64,000 bases of DNA from Pandoraea pulmonicola (GTDB lineage: Bacteria > Pseudomonadota > Gammaproteobacteria > Burkholderiales > Burkholderiaceae). Location of the stretch: the NCBI RefSeq assembly GCF_000815105.2, contig NZ_CP010310.2, positions 2,294,001 through 2,358,000 on the forward strand. Reading direction: 5' to 3'. This document shows positions 1-9,666 of this stretch, piece after piece (position 1 is the stretch's first letter; every line of letters starts with the position of its first letter). The notes under the pieces were generated by a model. That model was given only the letters and a program-made list of their open reading frames with translations. It searched no databases and was not told the DNA's origin. Position numbers and translations under genes: made by a program.

Positions 1-1
1 C

Positions 2-1102
2 GGCGCGTCGGCCGACATGACCACGCTGGCCCTGACCGCCGCCATGCTCGGCAACGCCAGCCTGCAATGGCTGCTCGGCCCGCTCGCCGATCGATTCGGA
101 CGCCGTCGCGTGCTGCTCTCCGGGCTCGGCATGTTCGTTCTCGCCTGCCTGGCGATGCACTACGTCCAGACCATGCCCCAGTTCATCCTGCTGCGCTTCC
201 TGCAGGGCATGGGCTGCTGTTTCGTGCTGACCGTCGGTTATCCGACCGTGCACGAGGCCTTCGAAGAGAAGACGGCCGTGCGCGTGATGGCGCTCATGGC
301 GAACGTGTCGCTGCTCTCGCCGCTGTTCGGACCGCTCGCGGGCGCCGCCGTCGTTTCGTACTGGCCGTGGCGCAGCATCTTCTGGCTGATCGCGATCGTG
401 GCCGTGTGCTCGTTCATCGGGCTGTACCGCACCATGCCGGAGCTCTCTCGGCACGATCGCAATGCGTTGAGCGCGAAGCATCTCTGGGCCGGCTACAAGC
501 TGCCGCTGTCGAGCGCCCGCTTCTGGCGCGGCGCAGTGCTCACGGGCATCGCCGTGACGCCGTTGCTCTCGTGGATCGCGCTGGGTCCGGTATTCCTGAT
601 CGAGCGCGCGGGACTGTCGCAGATGCAGTACGCCATGTTGCAGGTGCCGGTGTTCGCGGCGCTGATCCTGGGTAACGTGTTGCTCGCGCGTCAGGTCGGA
701 CGCTGGTCGAATGGCCGCCTGCTCGCCACGGGCGTGGCCGCCATGCTGATCGGTGCGGCCGTGTCGCTCATCGGCACCGCGATTCTCGCGCCGGGCTATC
801 CGGCGCTGCTCGTGGGGACGTCGCTGCATGCCTTTGGTATGGGCATGAGCTACGGCGTGGTGTATCGCCAGTCGCTCTTCGCCGTCGACAGCCCGAACCG
901 CGCGACGATCGCCGGTATGCTCAGCATGATCACCATCGTGGTCGCGGTTGCGGTGATCGAAGCGATGAAGGTGGGCTACCTGCATTTCGGCGACGCGGCG
1001 CTGGGCATCGGTGCGATGATCGCGGCGGCGTTGGTGGCCGTTCTCGCCGCGAACTTCGTGCCGCCGCCTGCGCAGGACGCGCTTGCCCAGCCGGGGCGGT
1101 AG
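2..1102 (+). CDS. MdfA-like MFS multidrug efflux transporter (5' end outside window)
   Basis: This is a major facilitator superfamily drug/proton antiporter of the inner membrane, closest in feel to the MdfA/Cmr branch. The reading frame is open to the left edge, so the first transmembrane helix or two lie outside the window. Visible hallmarks are QWLLGPLADRFGRR, the motif A loop between helices 2 and 3, then LLRFLQGMGCCF and the SLLSPLFGPLAGA stretch typical of the DHA1 family. About ten hydrophobic helices remain, and the C-terminus is short (PPPAQDALAQPGR). An internal ATG at 17 is unlikely to be the start because coding continues upstream of it. A strong intrinsic terminator follows 27 bases after the stop. 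The substrate is unknown; family membership is secure, drug specificity is inference. Confidence 0.88.
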   Translation, partial: GASADMTTLALTAAMLGNASLQWLLGPLADRFGRRRVLLSGLGMFVLACLAMHYVQTMPQFILLRFLQGMGCCFVLTVGYPTVHEAFEEKTAVRVMALMANVSLLSPLFGPLAGAAVVSYWPWRSIFWLIAIVAVCSFIGLYRTMPELSRHDRNALSAKHLWAGYKLPLSSARFWRGAVLTGIAVTPLLSWIALGPVFLIERAGLSQMQYAMLQVPVFAALILGNVLLARQVGRWSNGRLLATGVAAMLIGAAVSLIGTAILAPGYPALLVGTSLHAFGMGMSYGVVYRQSLFAVDSPNRATIAGMLSMITIVVAVAVIEAMKVGYLHFGDAALGIGAMIAAALVAVLAANFVPPPAQDALAQPGR

Positions 1103-1128
1103 TCGTAACGTCGGCAGTCTCGGTACAC

Positions 1129-1159
1129 AGGCCAGCGAAAGGTTCGCTGGCCTTTTTTT
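1129..1159 (+). terminator. Intrinsic terminator after the MFS gene
   Basis: A perfect 11-bp stem (AGGCCAGCGAA / TTCGCTGGCCT) with a three-base loop is followed by a run of seven T. It ends the efflux-gene transcript and sits in the gap before the convergent lpxO-like gene. Confidence 0.9.
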
Positions 1160-1199
1160 CGCGCGGCTCCGGGAAGGTGAGGTCGCGACGGCGACAGCG

Positions 1200-2171
1200 T
1201 TATCCGTGTGCGCGTTCGTCGGCGACCGACTCGGTGCGATAGGCGTCGCCGCGTGAGGCATTCGCGCGCGAGGCCTCCACTTGGTTTGCAACCGTGGTCG
1301 GGGAGGAAGGGGGCGCCGCGCTGGGGGACGTGGAGGAGGCGACGGAAGCTGACGAGACAGCCGGTGTGGACGAGATTGACGAAGCAGGCGCCGGGCCGTT
1401 GGGTGACGCCTCGTCGGCGTAGTAATCGCGCTCCCACTTCTCGTGATTCGTCTTGGCTTGCTGGAGCTCCGGCGTGAGGGGAGCGAAGGAGAGCAGCAAC
1501 TTGTTGAGCCACGACACCGGCGCCTTGCACGGCCGCTCGAAGTCCACGAACAGCACCACGCGCGTTTCGTCGGTGTCGTTGTGGACCTGATGCGGATAGG
1601 CGTCGTCGAAGATCACGGCGCGGTTGGCCTGCCAGACGTAGCGCTGGCCATCGACTTCGATCCAGCACTTCTCGCGCTCGCGAGGCACCTTCAGCGCGAG
1701 GTGCAGACGCAGCACGCCGTTGTACGGGCCGCGATGCAGGGGAATCTTCTTACCCGGCGACAGGATCGAGAAAAATGCCGTGCGCAGGCCGGGAATGCCC
1801 TCGAGCGCGGCGGCCGTCGCCGGGCATCGCGCGAGATTGCGCTGCGCACGCATGCCGTAGCCGAGAAAGACGAAGGTCTGCCATTGATGATCCTGCGTGA
1901 TCGTGGCGACGTCGGGCGAGATTTCGTGAAAGGCGGGCAGGCGTCCCGGATTGGCGAGGACGGCCTCGAGTTCATGGGCAATGGCCGGTGCTTGGGCTTC
2001 GAGCTCGGCGACCCATGGAAACTGGGTGTTGTCGAAGATGGGCTTGTCGCCGACCAGCGAGCCGCGGGCAATGCGGCGTTGCGCCGCTTCAACACAATGA
2101 AAAAAGAACTTCGCGAGCCAACGGGGCAGGGTACGGTTGGGGTTCTGCACGGGCGATCGTGTAGCACTCAA
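1200..2171 (-). CDS. LpxO-like aspartyl/asparaginyl beta-hydroxylase family protein
   Basis: This is a member of the Fe(II)/2-oxoglutarate-dependent aspartyl/asparaginyl beta-hydroxylase family (PF05118), the family of LpxO, which 2-hydroxylates a lipid A acyl chain. The two metal histidines are seen in IPLHRGPYNG and DDAYPHQVHN, and the family patterns LRLHLAL, GQRYVWQANRAVIFDD and VVLFVDFERP are present. The start is TTG at 2171: a GGAGG lies six bases upstream, and no ATG is placed better. Two departures from enterobacterial LpxO: no clear N-terminal membrane helix, and a C-terminal tail of about 70 residues rich in Ser, Ala, Pro and Thr. Lipid A as substrate is therefore an inference; a peptide or other substrate is possible. 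It is divergent from yejA, with 252 bp between them. Confidence 0.8.
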   Translation of the reverse strand: MSATRSPVQNPNRTLPRWLAKFFFHCVEAAQRRIARGSLVGDKPIFDNTQFPWVAELEAQAPAIAHELEAVLANPGRLPAFHEISPDVATITQDHQWQTFVFLGYGMRAQRNLARCPATAAALEGIPGLRTAFFSILSPGKKIPLHRGPYNGVLRLHLALKVPREREKCWIEVDGQRYVWQANRAVIFDDAYPHQVHNDTDETRVVLFVDFERPCKAPVSWLNKLLLSFAPLTPELQQAKTNHEKWERDYYADEASPNGPAPASSISSTPAVSSASVASSTSPSAAPPSSPTTVANQVEASRANASRGDAYRTESVADERAHG

Positions 2172-2250
2172 CGTCGGCCTCCAGGCGGATATAAGGGAAC
2201 CGGGCCGGCGTGGATGTGTCTTTCAGTGCGGTGAACGCCGGGCTTTTGGG

Positions 2251-2256
2251 TACAAT
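2251..2256 (+). promoter_or_regulatory. Candidate -10 box for the yej operon
   Basis: A TACAAT hexamer lies about 170 bases before the yejA start, inside the lpxO-like/yejA divergent gap. No convincing -35 is seen at 16-18 bp, so this is a weak prediction. Confidence 0.3.
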
Positions 2257-2423
2257 TGTCGCGCGGTCCGGCCTCGCCGCCAAGCCTCGTGCGGGAAATG
2301 TGCGCGAGCGTGTGATTACGAGACGTTACGAAACGCCACGTTGGATTGGGCGGGCCGAAGGGGAGGGGCTGGATGCGTCCGGGCCCCACGGGGCAGGCGC
2401 TCGGCGACGAGTACGGGAGACGC

Positions 2424-4502
2424 ATGAACGCGCGAACAACACGGCATTCACATACGATCGGGCGCGCGCTTGTCGCCTTCGTGACTTCTCTGGCTTCGCA
2501 AGCGTCTTCCGCGCCCGTCGCCTCATTCGCACCATTCGCACCATTCGCACCACTCGCCTCATTCGTCTCTGTCGCATCCATCGCGACACCATCGCGCTCC
2601 AAGATTTCCTCCTGCTTTCGCGCCACTTGCACGGCGCTCGCGCTCGTCGGCTTGACGATGTCGCCAGCGGCGCACGCCAAGTACGCCATCGCCCAATACG
2701 GCGAGCCGAAGTACCCGCAGGGCTTCACGCATTTCGACTACGTCAACCCGGATGCGCCGCGCGGCGGCACGCTCACGCTGGGCAATCCCGACCGGCGCAC
2801 CGGCTTCGACAAGTTCAATCCGTTCACGCTGCGCGGCACCGCGCCGCCGGGCGTGCTCGCGCTCATGTTCGAGACGCTGGGCACTGGCAGCGCCGACGAA
2901 CCCGCGACCGTCTACGGTCTGCTCGCGGACGACATCGCCGTCGCTCCCGATGGCGCCTCGGTCACGTTTCACCTGAATCCGGCCGCGCGTTTCAACAACG
3001 GCGACCCGGTCACGGCGCAGGACGTCAAGTATTCCTTCGATACCCTGATCGGCCCGCAGGCGGCGCCGGGCTTCAAGGTGATGCTGGCGGACGTGAAGGG
3101 CGTGACGGTGCTCGACAGGCGGCGCGTGCGCTTCGACTTTCGCCGCGTGAGTCCCGATCTGCCGCTGCTGGTGGCGACGGTGCCCGTGTTCTCGCCGAAG
3201 TGGGGTGTCGGCCCCGACGGCAAGCGCACGAAGTTCGACGCGCTCACGTTCGAGACGCCGATCGCGAGCGGTCCCTATCTGATCGAATCCTACGATGGTG
3301 GGCGGCGTATCACCTTCCGCCGCGATCCGAACTACTGGGGCAACGATCTGGCCGTGCGGCGCGGTACCTACAACTTCGAGCGCATCGTCTACAAGCTGTA
3401 TTCGGACGACATCGTGCGGCTCGAAGGCTTCAAGGCGGGCGAATTCGACGCCATCACCGAGTACCGTGCGCGCAGCTGGGTGCGCAGCTACGTCGGCAAG
3501 CGTTTTCGCGACGGCGAACTGATCAAGCGCGAATTCGCGCATCACAACGCCGCGGGCATGCAGGGCTTCATCCTGAACACCCGTCGGGCGCTTTTCAGGG
3601 ACGTGCGCGTGCGACGTGCGCTCGATCTCGCGCTCGACTTTCAATGGCTCAACCGCCAGTTGTTCTACAACCAGTACCAGCGCATCTACAGCTACTTCAC
3701 CAACAGCGATCTGGCAGCGCGCGGCATGCCGAGCGAGGCGGAGCTCAAGCTGCTCGAACCGCTGCGCAGGAAGCTCGATCCCGCCGTGTTCGGGCCGATG
3801 GTCCAGCAGCCCACGACGAATCCGCCGGCGAGTCTGCGCGAGAACCTGCGCGAGGCGCGCGCGCTGCTCGCGCAGGCGGGCTGGACGTATCGCGATGGCG
3901 CGCTGCGCAACGCTAAGGGCGAGCCGTTCGTGTTCGAGTTTCTCGACGACGGCGGCGCGATGGGGCCGATCGCCTCGGCGTACAGCCGCAATCTCGCAAA
4001 GCTCGGCATCACGCTCAACTTCCGTCAGAGCGATTTCGCGCTGTACCAGAAGCGCATCGAGACGTTCGACTACGACATGATTTCGCTGCGCTTTCCCGAC
4101 TCGCAGATTCCCGGCACCGAGCTGCTCGATCGCTTCGGCAGCCGGTCGGCCGATGTGGAAGGCTCGGATAACGTCATCGGCCTGAAGGATCCGGCGGTCG
4201 ATGCGCTGACGGGCGAACTCGTGCGCGCCCGGACGTACGAAGACCTCGTGGCCGCGGCGCGCGCGCTCGACCGGGTGCTGATGAACGGCTATTACATCGT
4301 GCCGCAATGGTTCTCGTCCGTGCATCGCATGGCCTACAAACGGAATCTGCATTTCCCCGACAAGTTGCCGCTGTACTACACCGCGGAGGGCTGGCTGGTG
4401 TCGACGTGGTGGGACGCGAGCCCCGCAGGAGGCAAGGCCGCGGCGCCGCCGGGCCCGGCCGCCTCGGCTTCGTCCCCGTCGTCTTCCTCGCCCGCACGTT
4501 AA
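2424..4502 (+). CDS. yejA: Oligopeptide/microcin C-type ABC transporter substrate-binding protein YejA
   Basis: This is a family 5 periplasmic solute-binding protein, first gene of a four-gene importer operon matching yejABEF (peptides; microcin C in E. coli). YejA-like features include KYAIAQYGEPKYPQGFTHF at the mature N-terminus, FNPFTLRG, RRDPNYWGNDL and the C-terminal YYIVPQWFSSVHR. I chose ATG 2424 (MNARTTRHS) because GGGAGA lies just upstream; an in-frame ATG at 2346 has no ribosome site. The leader is odd: about 85 residues precede the predicted cleavage at AHA|KYA, instead of 20-25, and include FAPFAPFAP encoded by a 9-bp tandem repeat. The total of 692 aa against about 604 in E. coli is explained by this leader plus a low-complexity Ala/Ser/Pro tail. 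Confidence 0.9.
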   Translation: MNARTTRHSHTIGRALVAFVTSLASQASSAPVASFAPFAPFAPLASFVSVASIATPSRSKISSCFRATCTALALVGLTMSPAAHAKYAIAQYGEPKYPQGFTHFDYVNPDAPRGGTLTLGNPDRRTGFDKFNPFTLRGTAPPGVLALMFETLGTGSADEPATVYGLLADDIAVAPDGASVTFHLNPAARFNNGDPVTAQDVKYSFDTLIGPQAAPGFKVMLADVKGVTVLDRRRVRFDFRRVSPDLPLLVATVPVFSPKWGVGPDGKRTKFDALTFETPIASGPYLIESYDGGRRITFRRDPNYWGNDLAVRRGTYNFERIVYKLYSDDIVRLEGFKAGEFDAITEYRARSWVRSYVGKRFRDGELIKREFAHHNAAGMQGFILNTRRALFRDVRVRRALDLALDFQWLNRQLFYNQYQRIYSYFTNSDLAARGMPSEAELKLLEPLRRKLDPAVFGPMVQQPTTNPPASLRENLREARALLAQAGWTYRDGALRNAKGEPFVFEFLDDGGAMGPIASAYSRNLAKLGITLNFRQSDFALYQKRIETFDYDMISLRFPDSQIPGTELLDRFGSRSADVEGSDNVIGLKDPAVDALTGELVRARTYEDLVAAARALDRVLMNGYYIVPQWFSSVHRMAYKRNLHFPDKLPLYYTAEGWLVSTWWDASPAGGKAAAPPGPAASASSPSSSSPAR
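2526..2552 (+). repeat. 9-bp tandem repeat inside the yejA leader
   Basis: Three copies of TTCGCACCA (the last with one change) encode Phe-Ala-Pro three times in the extended export signal of YejA. Related TTCG-containing units continue on both sides. Confidence 0.75.
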
Positions 4503-4540
4503 TTCGCACGTTAATTTGCACGTTAACCCGCACATCAACG
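4493..4540 (+). repeat. 12-bp tandem repeat across the yejA stop codon
   Basis: There are four head-to-tail units: two identical CGCACGTTAATT, then TGCACGTTAACC and CGCACATCAACG. The first unit contains the TAA stop of yejA, so copy number changes would alter only the yejA-yejB spacer. Confidence 0.8.
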
Positions 4541-4635
4541 CCATGCGTGCGCCGATCCGAACGTCGATGCAAGCGAACCCGATGCCGGCGCGCCGTGCGT
4601 GAGCGGCACGTACCGACAGGAGCTGCCTTCTCGCC

Positions 4636-5691
4636 ATGTGGTCCTACATACTCAAACGATTGCTGATCATGATCCCGACGCTGCTCGGCGTGATCACGCT
4701 GACCTTCGTTGTCATCCAGTTCGTGCCGGGCGGGCCGGTCGAGCAGGTCATGCTCGAGCTCAAGGGGCGCGGCGGCGGTGGGGAGGCGAGCGGCGGGGGG
4801 AGCGGCGGCAACTATCGCGGCCGTCACGGCATCGACGCGCAGCAGCTCGCGCAGATCAAGGCGCTGTACGGTTTCGACAAGACGCCCGTGGAGCGCTACT
4901 GGCTCATGCTCAAGCGCTTCGCGAAGTTCGATCTCGGCCAGAGCTACTTCCATCATCAGAGCGTGTGGAAGCTGATCGTCTCGAAGCTGCCCGTCTCGAT
5001 CTCGCTCGGACTATGGACGTTCTTCCTCACCTACCTGATATCGGTGCCGTTGGGCATCGCCAAGGCGGTGCGCAACGGCTCGCGCTTCGACACGCTCACG
5101 AGCCTGGTGGTGCTCGTCGGTTATGCGATTCCGGGTTTCGTGCTCGGCGTGCTGTTGCTGGTGCTGTTCGGCGGCGGCACGTTCTGGCAGTTGTTCCCGC
5201 TGCGCGAACTCGTGTCGGATAACTGGAGCGAGCTGTCGTGGCCCGCGAAGATCACCGACTATCTGTGGCACATCACGCTGCCGGTCACGGCGTCCGTGGT
5301 GGGCAGCTTCGCCGTCGTCACCATGCTCACCAAGAATGCGTTTCTCGACGAGATTCGGCGCCAGTATGTGCTGACCGCGCGCGCCAAGGGGCTCTCGGAG
5401 CGCAAGGTACTGTTCAAGCACGTGTTCCGCAATGCGCTGATTCCGCTCATTACCGGTTTTCCGGCGGCGTTCATCGGCGCCTTCTTCGCGGGCAGCCTGC
5501 TTATCGAGACGCTGTTCTCGCTCGATGGACTCGGCCGTCTGTCGTACGAATCGGTGCAGCGCCGCGATTACCCGGTCGTACTCGGCTCGCTGTATCTGTT
5601 CACGCTTATCGGGCTCGTCACCAAGCTCGTCTCCGACCTGTGCTACGTGCTGGTCGACCCGCGCATTCAATTCGATCGACTGGAGCACTGA
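4636..5691 (+). CDS. yejB: ABC transporter permease YejB
   Basis: This is the first integral membrane subunit of the YejABEF importer. It starts MWSYILKRLLIMIPTLLGV, the usual signature of OppB/DppB-type permeases, has about six hydrophobic helices, and carries the ATPase-coupling loop around RAKGLSERKVLFKHVFRNAL (the EAA-type motif, near residue 255). A Gly-rich periplasmic insert (GRGGGGEASGGGSGG, about residues 44-58) precedes the conserved QIKALYGFDKT segment. The length of 351 aa fits the family (364 in E. coli). The stop is followed after one base by the GTG of yejE, so the two are almost certainly translated together. Confidence 0.92.
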   Translation: MWSYILKRLLIMIPTLLGVITLTFVVIQFVPGGPVEQVMLELKGRGGGGEASGGGSGGNYRGRHGIDAQQLAQIKALYGFDKTPVERYWLMLKRFAKFDLGQSYFHHQSVWKLIVSKLPVSISLGLWTFFLTYLISVPLGIAKAVRNGSRFDTLTSLVVLVGYAIPGFVLGVLLLVLFGGGTFWQLFPLRELVSDNWSELSWPAKITDYLWHITLPVTASVVGSFAVVTMLTKNAFLDEIRRQYVLTARAKGLSERKVLFKHVFRNALIPLITGFPAAFIGAFFAGSLLIETLFSLDGLGRLSYESVQRRDYPVVLGSLYLFTLIGLVTKLVSDLCYVLVDPRIQFDRLEH

Positions 5692-5692
5692 C

Positions 5693-6801
5693 GTGACCCG
5701 ATCCGCCACGCCATCGCAACGCTCGCCCTCGTCGTCCGCCTCGCCGTCGTACTCGCGGTCGTATTCGCCGCGCTGGCGCGTCTGGCGGCGCTTTCGCAGC
5801 CACCGGCTGGGCTACTGGAGTCTCGTCGCCTTCGTCGTGCTGTTCGGCATCAGCCTGTTTGCCGAAGTCATCGCCAACGACAAGCCCTGGGTCGTCCGCT
5901 ATGAAGGGCAGTGGTACTTCCCGCTGGTCAAGACGTATCCCGAATCGACGTTCGGCGGCGACTTCCCCACGCCGACCGATTACCTCGATCCATTCATCGA
6001 GGATCGCATCCGCGCGGGCGAGAACTTCGCCATCTACCCGCCGGTGCGCTATCACTACGACACCATCAACTATTTCGCGAAGGTGCCGAACCCCGCACCG
6101 CCTTCGCGCGAGAACTGGCTCGGCACCGATGACCGCGGGCGCGACGTGTTCTCGCGTCTGCTCTACGGTTTCCGGCTGTCGGTGGTGTTTGCCCTCGCGC
6201 TGACCGTCTCCGGCACGTTGCTCGGGGTTCTGGCAGGCGCGGTGCAGGGCTTTTACGGCGGACGCATCGATCTGACGCTGCAACGCCTCATCGAAATCTG
6301 GGGCTCGCTGCCGGAGCTTTATCTGCTGATCATCTTCGCGTCGATCTTCGAACCGCATCTGTGGCTGCTCTTCGTGCTGCTCTCGCTGTTCGGTTGGATC
6401 GGACTGTCGGACTATGTGCGCGCCGAATTCCTGCGCAATCGGCAACTCGACTATGTGCGGGCCGCGCGGGCGATGGGACTGTCGAACTGGCAGATCATCC
6501 GGCGTCACGTGTTGCCCAACAGCATGACGCCCGTCATCACGTTCCTGCCGTTTCGCATGAGTGGGGCGATCCTGGCCCTCACGAGTCTCGATTTCCTCGG
6601 ACTCGGCGTACCGCCGCCCACGCCGAGTCTTGGCGAATTGCTCAACCAGGGCAAGGCGAATCTGGATGCGTGGTGGATCTCGCTGGCCACGTTCGTCGTG
6701 CTCGTTCTCACGCTGCTGCTGCTCACGTTCATGGGCGATGCGCTGCGCAATGCGCTCGACACACGGATTGCCGACAAGCAGGCCGCGGCCGGGGGGGCGA
6801 T

Positions 6802-6805
<4 letters not shown>
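5693..6805 (+). CDS. yejE: ABC transporter permease YejE
   Basis: This is the second permease of the Yej importer, an OppC/DppC-type protein. The reading frame is open well upstream inside yejB, but the sensible start is GTG 5693, immediately after the yejB stop, giving 370 aa. After a Ser/Arg-rich cytoplasmic head come a first membrane helix, a long periplasmic loop (FGGDFPTPTDYLDPFIED, PPSRENWLGTDDRGRDVFSR, typical of this subfamily) and five more helices. The coupling motif is at RAARAMGLSNWQIIRRHVLPN. The C-terminus overlaps the yejF start by four bases (GTGA). Confidence 0.92.
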
Positions 6806-8397
<1,592 letters not shown>

Positions 8398-8710
8398 CGT
8401 CATGACATGACCGCGAAACATCGCGCAACGTCGGGAAACGTCGGCCAAATCGCAAAAGCATGATTGTTAATGAAAATTTTCTAATTGTGCTGATTGTTTT
8501 TTTCTATTACCTTTTGACATCATGTGACGTTCACATTACTATCGCGTACCAATTAAGTTGAATATTCAACGAGTTAACGCGTCAACCAAATTAGACGCCG
8601 GTTCGGTGGCAGGCTAGCCGGGCGAGACTCGAAGGTGTTCGACACGGCAGCATCCTGTTGCACCTGACGAGCTACTCATCGGCCTACCGACACACTCAAC
8701 CCGGCGACCA
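8398..8710. other. AT-rich gap between yejF and the NlpC/P60 gene
   Basis: A gap of 313 bp whose part from about 8460 to 8570 is much richer in A and T than the surroundings. It carries the sigma-70 promoter annotated at 8514-8542; I see no ORF or RNA in it. The 5' untranslated region implied by that promoter is long (about 160 bases). Confidence 0.6.
8514..8542 (+). promoter_or_regulatory. Near-consensus sigma-70 promoter for the NlpC/P60 gene
   Basis: TTGACA at 8514-8519 and TACTAT at 8537-8542 are separated by exactly 17 bp in an AT-rich island. Transcription would start near 8549 and run into the NlpC/P60 gene at 8711. Confidence 0.75.
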
Positions 8711-9415
8711 ATGCAGACGATCCCTCCGCGCACCCGCAAGACACTCCTTCTCGCGTTCACTGCCGCTGGCCTCGTTACCGCTTCGTTGACGGCGAAGGCT
8801 GACGACTACAACAACGGCCCGACGGCCGCCGCCCGCGCCGCTGCTGCCGCCAACCAGGCCGCCAGCGCTTCCGCCTCTGCCTCTACCTCCACGCTCAATG
8901 TCGCCACGGACGCCCCGCAGGCCGCCGTGGAAGAGACGCGTGTGCAACGTGCGCAGAAGCTGCTCTCGAACGTGACGGACAAGGCGTCGGATGTCGTGCT
9001 CGGTGCGTTGAACTACATCGGCGTGCGCTACAAGTACGGTGGCAACACGCCGGACAGCGGTCTGGACTGCAGTGGCTTCGTGCGTTACGTGTTTCAGGAC
9101 ACGCTCAACTTCATGCTGCCGCGCCGCTCCGAAGAGATGAGCCAGGTGGGCGAGCGCATCGCCAAAACCGATCTGAAGCCGGGTGATCTGGTGTTCTTCA
9201 ATACGATGCGCCGCAGTTTTTCGCACGTGGGCATCTACATCGGCGGCGACAAGTTCGTGCACGCCCCGGCCACCGGCGGCAAGATCCGCGTGGAAGACCT
9301 GCGTGAGTCGTACTGGTCGGCCCGCTACAACGGCGCGCGTCGCGTCGAAACGCTCAAGGCCAGCGCCGAACTCACGCGCGTCGAGCAACTCTTCAAGAAC
9401 GATCATCCGATGTAA
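8711..9415 (+). CDS. NlpC/P60 family cell-wall hydrolase
   Basis: This is a secreted C40-type cysteine peptidase expected to cut peptide stems of peptidoglycan. A signal peptide (residues 1-30, ending SLTAKA|DD) is followed by an Ala/Ser-rich spacer and the NlpC/P60 domain from about residue 90. The catalytic cysteine is in GLDCSGFVRYVF and the histidine in FSHVGIYIGG, with the third polar residue near KFVHAPATGG; RYKYGGNTP is also characteristic. At 234 aa it has the layout of single-domain Spr/MepS-like enzymes with no SH3 or LysM part. It is monocistronic: its own promoter lies upstream and a terminator directly downstream. Specificity (D,L-endopeptidase) is inferred from the family. Confidence 0.9.
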   Translation: MQTIPPRTRKTLLLAFTAAGLVTASLTAKADDYNNGPTAAARAAAAANQAASASASASTSTLNVATDAPQAAVEETRVQRAQKLLSNVTDKASDVVLGALNYIGVRYKYGGNTPDSGLDCSGFVRYVFQDTLNFMLPRRSEEMSQVGERIAKTDLKPGDLVFFNTMRRSFSHVGIYIGGDKFVHAPATGGKIRVEDLRESYWSARYNGARRVETLKASAELTRVEQLFKNDHPM

Positions 9416-9455
9416 GCGATCGACGCCGCGTCAGCGGGCATCGATGCCAAAAGAC

Positions 9456-9486
9456 AATGCCGCCCCGATGGGCGGCATTTCTTTTT
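9456..9486 (+). terminator. Intrinsic terminator after the NlpC/P60 gene
   Basis: A 9-bp perfect stem (AATGCCGCC / GGCGGCATT) with a six-base loop is followed by TTCTTTTT. Confidence 0.85.
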
Positions 9487-9666
9487 GGTGCATGAGGCGG
9501 CGAGGCGAGGAGGGGCAGGGCGGGCGTGGTGCGGGGCCGGGCGATTCGGCAGCGGACCGCGGGCGTGCCGTTCGATGGCGGGCGGGTACTGAACTTCGGC
9601 CACCGTCGGGTGGTGGCGCTGGTGGCCGGCCCATGTGTCATGACACGCAGGCCTGCGAAGCCTTGT

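Noticed and set aside
2559..4637. 692-codon open frame antisense to yejA
   Set aside because: It mirrors the high-GC third-position pattern of yejA, has an Arg/His-rich meaningless translation and no ribosome site.
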